Assembly: GCA_003665825.1 (NCBI GenBank)
Contig: QPFY01000004.1
Span: 1-64,000 of the forward strand
DNA length: 64,000 nt
Reading direction: 5' to 3'
DNA from: Microbotryum silenes-acaulis
Lineage: Eukaryota; Basidiomycota; Microbotryomycetes; Microbotryales; Microbotryaceae
The translations under genes were made by a program, and so were the position numbers. Under the pieces are notes generated by a model. The model was not told the DNA's origin. It was given only the letters and a program-made list of their open reading frames with translations, and did not search any database. Shown here in pieces: positions 58,379 to 64,000 of this stretch (positions are counted from its first letter, which is position 1; each line of letters begins with the position of its first letter).

Positions 58379-61300
58379 CCCCCCCCCCACGTGAACGCGA
58401 GGTAGACTTGAGCCGTGGGTGCTGCGTCCGGAGGCCTAGAGCATAGCAATGTATACCAAAAATCTTGGGACCCAGCGCTTTGGTGAATAGGTCCGCAACC
58501 ATGTTCGCTGTGCCAACGTGTGAGAGGGAGATATCGCCTCGGTTGACCATGTCGCGGACAAAATGCTTGCGGAGGCGTATGTGTCGAGTGCCGGAGGTGC
58601 GAACGGGGTCGTGAGCGGCGGCGGCCGCGGCCTCGTTGTCGGTGAAAATGTGAGCTGTACCGACCGGGCAAACGTGGAGCTCGGAGAGGAGTTGGTTAAG
58701 GTAGATCACTTCCTTTCCTGCGTGCAACAAGGCTAGGTACTCGGCATCAGTGGTGGAATCCGCTACCCGAGTTTGGCGCTTCGATGACCAAGAGACGGCG
58801 GAGCCAGCCAAGTAAAAGACGAAGCCCATTGTGGAGATGGACGTGTCGACGCAGGCCCCCCCGTTTGCGTCGGAATAACCAACCACACCCGTGATTTTGG
58901 CGGGACCGCAGGCGTAGAGAAGCTCGTCGTGGTACGTGGCGCGAAGGTAACGGAGGACGTGTTTGACGGCAATCCAATGGCGGCGGCCGGGGTTGTTGGC
59001 GAACCGGGACAAGTACGAGACGGCGAAGGCAATGTCGGGTCGAGTGCCAAGGGAAATGTACAGGAGGGAGCCAATGGCTTGTAGGTACCACGATCGAATG
59101 CGCTCCGTTCCCTGACCCGGAACTGCTGTGAGCGAGAGGCCGGGCGTCATTGGCACCGTAGCGCCGCGTGTCGTGGTGTCGAAGTGAAAACGGGCGAGCA
59201 CGTCCATGATGTAGCGTTCCTGGGATAGGGCAATGGAGCCGTCGTCCAGGCGGCGGATTTGGATGCCGAGGATGTATTCCGCGGGGCCGAGCCGTTTGAC
59301 GCCGTATCGCTGTTCAAGGCCGGAGATGACGCGTTCGATCTCATCGAGGGCGGGGCTGACAATGAGGAGATCGTCGACATACAAGGCGATATAATGGGGC
59401 CGTTGCTGATCATCAATGTGAGAGTAAATGCAGTGATCAGTGCCCGTTGCCTTGTACCCGAGACTCCTGAGTGATGTGTCAATGTGTCGATTCCAGATGC
59501 GACCGGCCTGCTTGAGACCGTAGATTGAGCGCCGCAGGCGGAGAACCTTATCGCTCGGGAAGTCGAAACCCCGTGGCGTCGTCATCCAGATATCGTGATC
59601 GAGCTCGCCGTGGAGGTAAGCCTTGTCGATGTCGGCCTGATGAACGTGGTAACCGTTGGCAGCGAATGGAGGAGAAACGGGCGACGGGTGCGAAAGTCTC
59701 CGAGAAGTCGATGCCGTCGCGTTGTCGGTTACCTTGCGCTACGAGACGTGCCTTGTGCCCCGTGACTTCGCCACGCGCGTCGCGTTTGGTCTTCCAGACG
59801 AATTTGGAGGTGACGATAGTGGCGCCCGGTGGTACCGAGGATCGAGGTTCGATGGTGAACACCTTGAAGTCGTCGCGCATGGCGGTGAACTCGGCGGCGG
59901 CAGCCTGAGCCCAGATGTCGTGCTCGTCGCTGGACATGGCTTCGCGCCAGGTCTGAGGATCGCTAGTAATCGACTTGACGGGCTCGATGGCGTCGAGGGT
60001 GGGGTCGTCGTCGTCTGTGGCGATGAAGGCGCGGTGGTGACGAGAGAGGAAATCGATCTCATCGGGGGAGTCGTCATCGGAGGGCTGTTCAGCGGGGGCA
60101 ATGGCGGGTGCGGGCGTCACCAGGGTGTCGTCGTCGGATCGATGTACGTTCATCAGGTTGAGGCGAACCGCGGTGTTGGAGTTGAGGAGGTCAAGCGGGT
60201 CGTCCGAGTCATCGAGGGACGGTCCTCCGGCCGAGGACGTGGCGGGCGACGAAAGCGGGGCAAGCGACGGGGACGGCGAGGGGCTGATATCTGTAGAATT
60301 AAGTAAGGATCCGCCAGTGTACCCTGGGGCCACATCAACGGCGCTCATGGCAGAATCATCAAGAGAGGATGAGACGTCCATGTGCGCCAACCTTACTAGT
60401 GGGGTCCTCGTCTTGACGGCGGGGGCGGGCGTGTCGGCGGGAATGACGAACTGGCGTTCGGTGTTGTCCACATCGACGGGCGTGTTGATTGGGAGGCCGG
60501 GGAAGTCGTCGTCGAGGAAGGTGGCATTTCGGCCAATCACAATCTTGTTGGTAGAATGGTCGAAGAAACGGAAAGCCTTGGAGGCGAGGTCGTAACCGGT
60601 GAAGATCACGCGCGCGGCCTTGGGGTTGAGCTTGCTGCGAAGGTCCGGCGCGACCGTGAGCCAGGCCGCGCAGCCGAACGGGTGGAGGGTGGTGGCGGTG
60701 GTGAGTTGGCCGTTCCAAACGGATTCTGGAGTCTGTTTGGCCAAAGCTGAGTGTGAGCACCTGTTTTTGCAATAAACGAAGTACGCAGCCGCTTCATCCC
60801 AAAAGGTGGCCGGCAGATGTGAGTCAGCAAGGAGGGCGTCCTCGCCCTCGACAATGGAGAGATTGACACGTTCGGCACGACCGTTTTGCTGAGGTGTGTA
60901 GGGGATAGAATATTGACGACGAATGCCCCTGGACTTGCAGAACTCCGTGAATGCGTTCGATCGGTACTCCCCGCCGTTGTCGGTGCGAAGGATTTTTAAA
61001 CGCGCGTTCGTTTCTAACTCCACTTCGGCGAGCCAAGTCTGGAAGGTCGGGAAGACGTCGCTTTTGTGATCAATCGCGTATGCCCAGAGTTTGCGAGAGT
61101 GGTCGTCAAGAAATGTGACAAGGTAGCGCTTCCCGGTCAAGGACGGAGTGGGGAACGAAAGGACATCGCTGTGCACGAGGCCAAGTCTCTCGGGGGAATG
61201 CGACTCAGAGTCGGGAAAAGGAAGACGGTGGCCTTTGGAACCAAGGCAAGCATTGCAAACAAACTCCTCTACGTCTTTGTCACTGTACCCGGCCCCAAAC

Positions 61301-62823
61301 CCGTCCAGCAAACCTGTGGCAATCATCTTCTGTATAGAGGATGGGGCAAGATGGCCGAGGCAGCGGTGAAGGGTAAGCAGGGGCACGGTAGACTCAGGAC
61401 GCGAGAGAAAGGCAAGCTGCTGACACTTGGTGTGATCCGCGTCCAAAAGGTAGAGACCGTCGTTAACCCTGGTACCGTGAGCAATGGCCTGGCCGTCCTT
61501 GGCGATGTCAATACCGTCGCTGGTGAAGGCGAGTCGAACGCGGTCGGTGTCGCAGAGGCGAGAGACGGAGAGGAGGTTGACGTGGAGGCCTGGCGTGTGC
61601 AGAACGCCACGCAGCGTGATTGGATGTCCGGTCTTGGCAACGAACACTACGTCCCCCATACCAATGGCCGTGATACCGCCGGCGATGCCGCCGATCTTGG
61701 TGTGCGCCGTCTGGCGATAAGCCGTGAATAGAGAGCGATCGGCGCCCGAGTCGACTACAAAGGTGTCAGTCGGGAGTTGCCGGCGAGCGAACAGGCAGGA
61801 GGCGAAATAGCCGACGTTAGGCTGTTGAGCGGCGGGGAGAGACATGTCGTCCTGGTTGTCGTCGCCGGTGTGTTTCTGTTCGCCCCGGTGCTTGCAGTCG
61901 AGGGCCCAGTGACCTTTCTTGTGGCAGCGGCGGCAGGGGCCGGCGGGCGGGTGTTTCACCCGTGAGGTGCAGTCGCGTAGGCGGTGGCCGGGGGCGCGGC
62001 AGGCGGGACAAGGGGAGTCGGTGGCGAGCATGGCTGAGTGTGATGACGAGAGTCCCGCCGAGTGAAGCTGGATGCGAATGCGGTCCGTCAGCGTCGTGAG
62101 TTCCGGAAGGTCGCGTTGGTTGCGCTGCTCGTCCGTGAACGTGAGTCGGAAGCTGTCGAGGCAAGATGGGACCATGGCGAGCACGTGAGTGGCGAGCACG
62201 TCGTTGAGCGAGGTTTTGGCGTCGCGGATTTCCTGCGCTATTGACATGTATTCACGGAGCCAGGTGTTGTACGCCTCGACGGAGGCAGGCATCTTCCTGA
62301 AATCCCAAAGGCGGGCGAACAACTCGAGGGTGCGAGTGGCGTCGTCCGGTGCGAAACGAGCCTTGAGTGCGGCGAAGATGCGTGGTGCCAACAGGTCGTC
62401 GCTGGGGATGGTGTCGAGGGTGGCTGAGACGTCGGCTGAGTCGATCGAGCCAACGATGATTTCCCGCGCGGTGTCGTCACGGGCGGCAAGCTGGTCGGCC
62501 GTCCACGTCGGGGGAATGACACCGTCAAGAACGTAACCACGGACTTGATTTGGAAGCGCGAGACGGAGTTGACGTAACCAGTTTGTAAACGACTTAGGCC
62601 CGTCAAGACGAGCGTGCTTGGGAAACACGACTTTTGATGCGGTGGCGGTGTTTGCCTGCGTGGCAGTGACGGGCGGGGTGGCGGCGGCGGCGGCGGCGGC
62701 GGGGGGCTGTGAGGCCTGTAGAGCGGCAAGCTGTGCCTGTAGCGTGGCGATTTGCACGCTGATCGAAGGGTCAGGGGAGCTGATGTCCCTGGGGAGCGAA
62801 GGCGGGGCGGGGGAGCTGTCCAT
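58374..62823 (-). pseudogene. Copia-B5 gag-pol, nearly full length, two deletions
   Basis: From ATG 62823 the frame covers gag, two CCHC knuckles, protease, integrase and linker up to RT FSSIRC, then breaks at the same 20-bp deletion as B4 (about 59663); RT-RNase H resumes in frame from about 59585 to the LTR-borne TGA at 58374. A second, in-frame 18-bp loss (about 61740) removes six residues just after the protease DSGA. The polyprotein could not be processed or reverse-transcribed as read. It shares almost all its sequence with B4. Confidence 0.94.
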
Positions 62824-62916
62824 GCTGCGATGGTGCGGTGGGCTGGGGCGGCTCGAGTGGCTGGGCTCGAGGGAAAAATGCAAGCGGCGGGGCTGGTAGC
62901 TCGTGGGCTTATAACC

Positions 62917-63062
62917 TATTCGATCAACTCTACTACGTCAGAGATGTAGTTATAGCCAAGAGTGATGAATAGGAAGCTAACTGTAAGGGAGCCGCGCGCC
63001 TAAGTCCCAGGCTCGCTCCGCGCGCCTAAGTCCTGACCCGAGCGGAGAGTGGATTCCTCACA
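62917..63062 (-). repeat. Copia-B5 5' LTR
   Basis: 146 bp, single terminal block, few U3 repeats. Primer-binding site at 62900-62916. Right flank AGCGCTCCC is copia-A sequence. Confidence 0.9.
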
Positions 63063-63115
63063 AGCGCTCCCATCGCCGACCTTCAAGACACTGTCAAGAC
63101 ATGGACCCCACTAGT
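63063..63115 (+). pseudogene. Copia-A3 fragment, plus orientation
   Basis: 53 bp matching copia-A1 1120-1174 inverted ([13 protein letters not shown]), that is, the sequence on the other side of the site where the A3 fragment at 57602 begins. Confidence 0.85.
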
Positions 63116-63344
63116 TGTTAAGTCGTATGTCTCGAGAGGGGACTGGATCGGCAACCAGTAAGTACACGAGACACAGTACGAGTTGTGGGAAGTATATTGG
63201 AGCGTTAGGGGAAAGACTATAAGAGGCGCGCAGTGCGAGTGCGCGAAATATCTCTAAGTCCAAAAGGGGTCCGAGCGGCGCGCGGCTGGCTAGGCTGGGC
63301 GCGGGTTGGAGATCGACCTAAGCAAGAGTGTATGGAATTCAACA
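63116..63344 (-). repeat. Copia-E 3' LTR
   Basis: 229 bp, TGTTGAATTCC...GACTTAACA on the minus strand, next to a polypurine tract (63345-63351). Inserted in copia-A3 at CTAGT; the second target copy lies outside the window. Confidence 0.88.
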
Positions 63345-63366
63345 CCCCCCCTCGCTTGAAGCTTAC

Positions 63367-64000
63367 TTAGCCTCTGAGGCCCAGGTTGTCACGATGAATC
63401 TTGAACACCAAGGGCCCAAGTGCCTTGGTGAAGATGTCGGCGACCATGGTTTTCGTGTCCACATAGTCGACTTGAATGGTGCCCAGCCTGACCTGGTCGC
63501 GTACAAAGTGCTCACGAATGCGAATGTGACGAGACCGGTGGTGAAGGGTGGGGTTCTTGGCGAGAGCAATGGCTCCTTGGTTGTCGCCGTACAGCTGGAC
63601 GGGAGCTCGGGTGTCGATGCCCAGCTCCATGAGCAGTTCTTGGAGGTGGCCAGCTTCCTTTGAGGCATGTGAGAGGGCGAGGTACTCGGCGTCTGTAGTG
63701 GAGTCGGCCACACGGTTTTGCACTTTGGAGGACCAGGAGATGACAGATCCAGCCAGGTGGAAGCTGTACCCCATGGTTGACCGTGATGTTGTGGTGCAGG
63801 TTCCCCAGTCTGCGTCAGAGTAACCGGTGAAGCCGGAGAACTTGCCTTGTTCAGAGCTGTAGTGCAGTCCCAGACGTGCGGTTCCACGTAAGTACCGGAA
63901 GACAGTCTTGATGGCCGTCCAGTGTTCAGGTGTGGGACTGGCAGAGAAGCGTGCAAGGTATCCGACAGCGTAGGAAATGTCTGGGCGAGTACCGGTGGCA
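63367..64000 (-). CDS. Copia-E pol, RNase H end (partial)
   Basis: Open to the right edge. RNase H is clear: [60 protein letters not shown]. Upstream residues (GTRPDISYAVGYLARF) belong to the RT-RNase H junction. The family is distinct from A, B and C in sequence and LTR. The rest of the element is beyond 64000. Confidence 0.93.
   Translation of the reverse strand, partial: ATGTRPDISYAVGYLARFSASPTPEHWTAIKTVFRYLRGTARLGLHYSSEQGKFSGFTGYSDADWGTCTTTSRSTMGYSFHLAGSVISWSSKVQNRVADSTTDAEYLALSHASKEAGHLQELLMELGIDTRAPVQLYGDNQGAIALAKNPTLHHRSRHIRIREHFVRDQVRLGTIQVDYVDTKTMVADIFTKALGPLVFKIHRDNLGLRG

Overview
The window looks like 64 kb of fungal genomic DNA, most likely from a GC-rich basidiomycete; this is inferred from the transposon families and base composition, and no host gene is present to confirm it. 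I find no host protein gene, tRNA, rRNA or CRISPR array. Everything recognisable is nested retrotransposon: five LTR families with Ty1/copia-type features (called A to E here, although D is seen only as LTRs), one Ty3/gypsy chromovirus family in two subfamilies, and one LINE. Such density, together with a chromodomain integrase, fits a centromeric or other heterochromatic block.

Layout. 1-3959: copia-A1 on the minus strand, cut by the left edge, with its 5' LTR. 3565 to about 34.9 kb: a tandem array of about 2.6 copies of an 11,926-bp unit starting at 3565, 15491 and 27417. Each unit holds an A LTR, the pol half of a gypsy element, a gypsy LTR fragment, a B LTR, a minus-strand copia-B lacking RNase H, its 5' LTR, scraps of gypsy and copia-A, a D LTR, and the gag-protease half of a gypsy. 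Unit 3 has an intact 1,248-codon gypsy pol and an open copia-B frame; units 1 and 2 differ from it mainly by single-base indels in homopolymers. 36.2-39.1 kb: copia-A2 remnants broken up by a gypsy solo LTR and a D solo LTR, both with perfect 5-bp target duplications. 39.1-46.4 kb: the start of a B element interrupted by a second, almost complete gypsy on the minus strand. 46.4-51.3 kb: copia-C, the only complete element, with an open gag-pol frame and two identical LTRs. 51.3-53.9 kb: the 5' half of a LINE. 53.9-63.1 kb: a gypsy LTR, then two oppositely oriented copia-B elements around a 579-bp copia-A fragment. 63.1-64 kb: the 3' end of copia-E.

How the parts relate. Each polyprotein supplies gag, protease, integrase and RT/RNase H for its own cycle. 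The mutual insertions give a relative order, and several junctions lack target duplications or have split ones, which points to LTR-LTR recombination, inversion and tandem expansion after insertion. The most interesting signals are an intron-like, precisely removable ~70-bp duplication at the 3' end of A and B LTRs, primer-binding sites that look complementary to an internal tRNA half with isoleucine-type anticodon loops, a tRNA-like block with A- and B-box matches in the gypsy LTR, an overlapping TAATG stop/start in the LINE, and a split target duplication that records an inversion.
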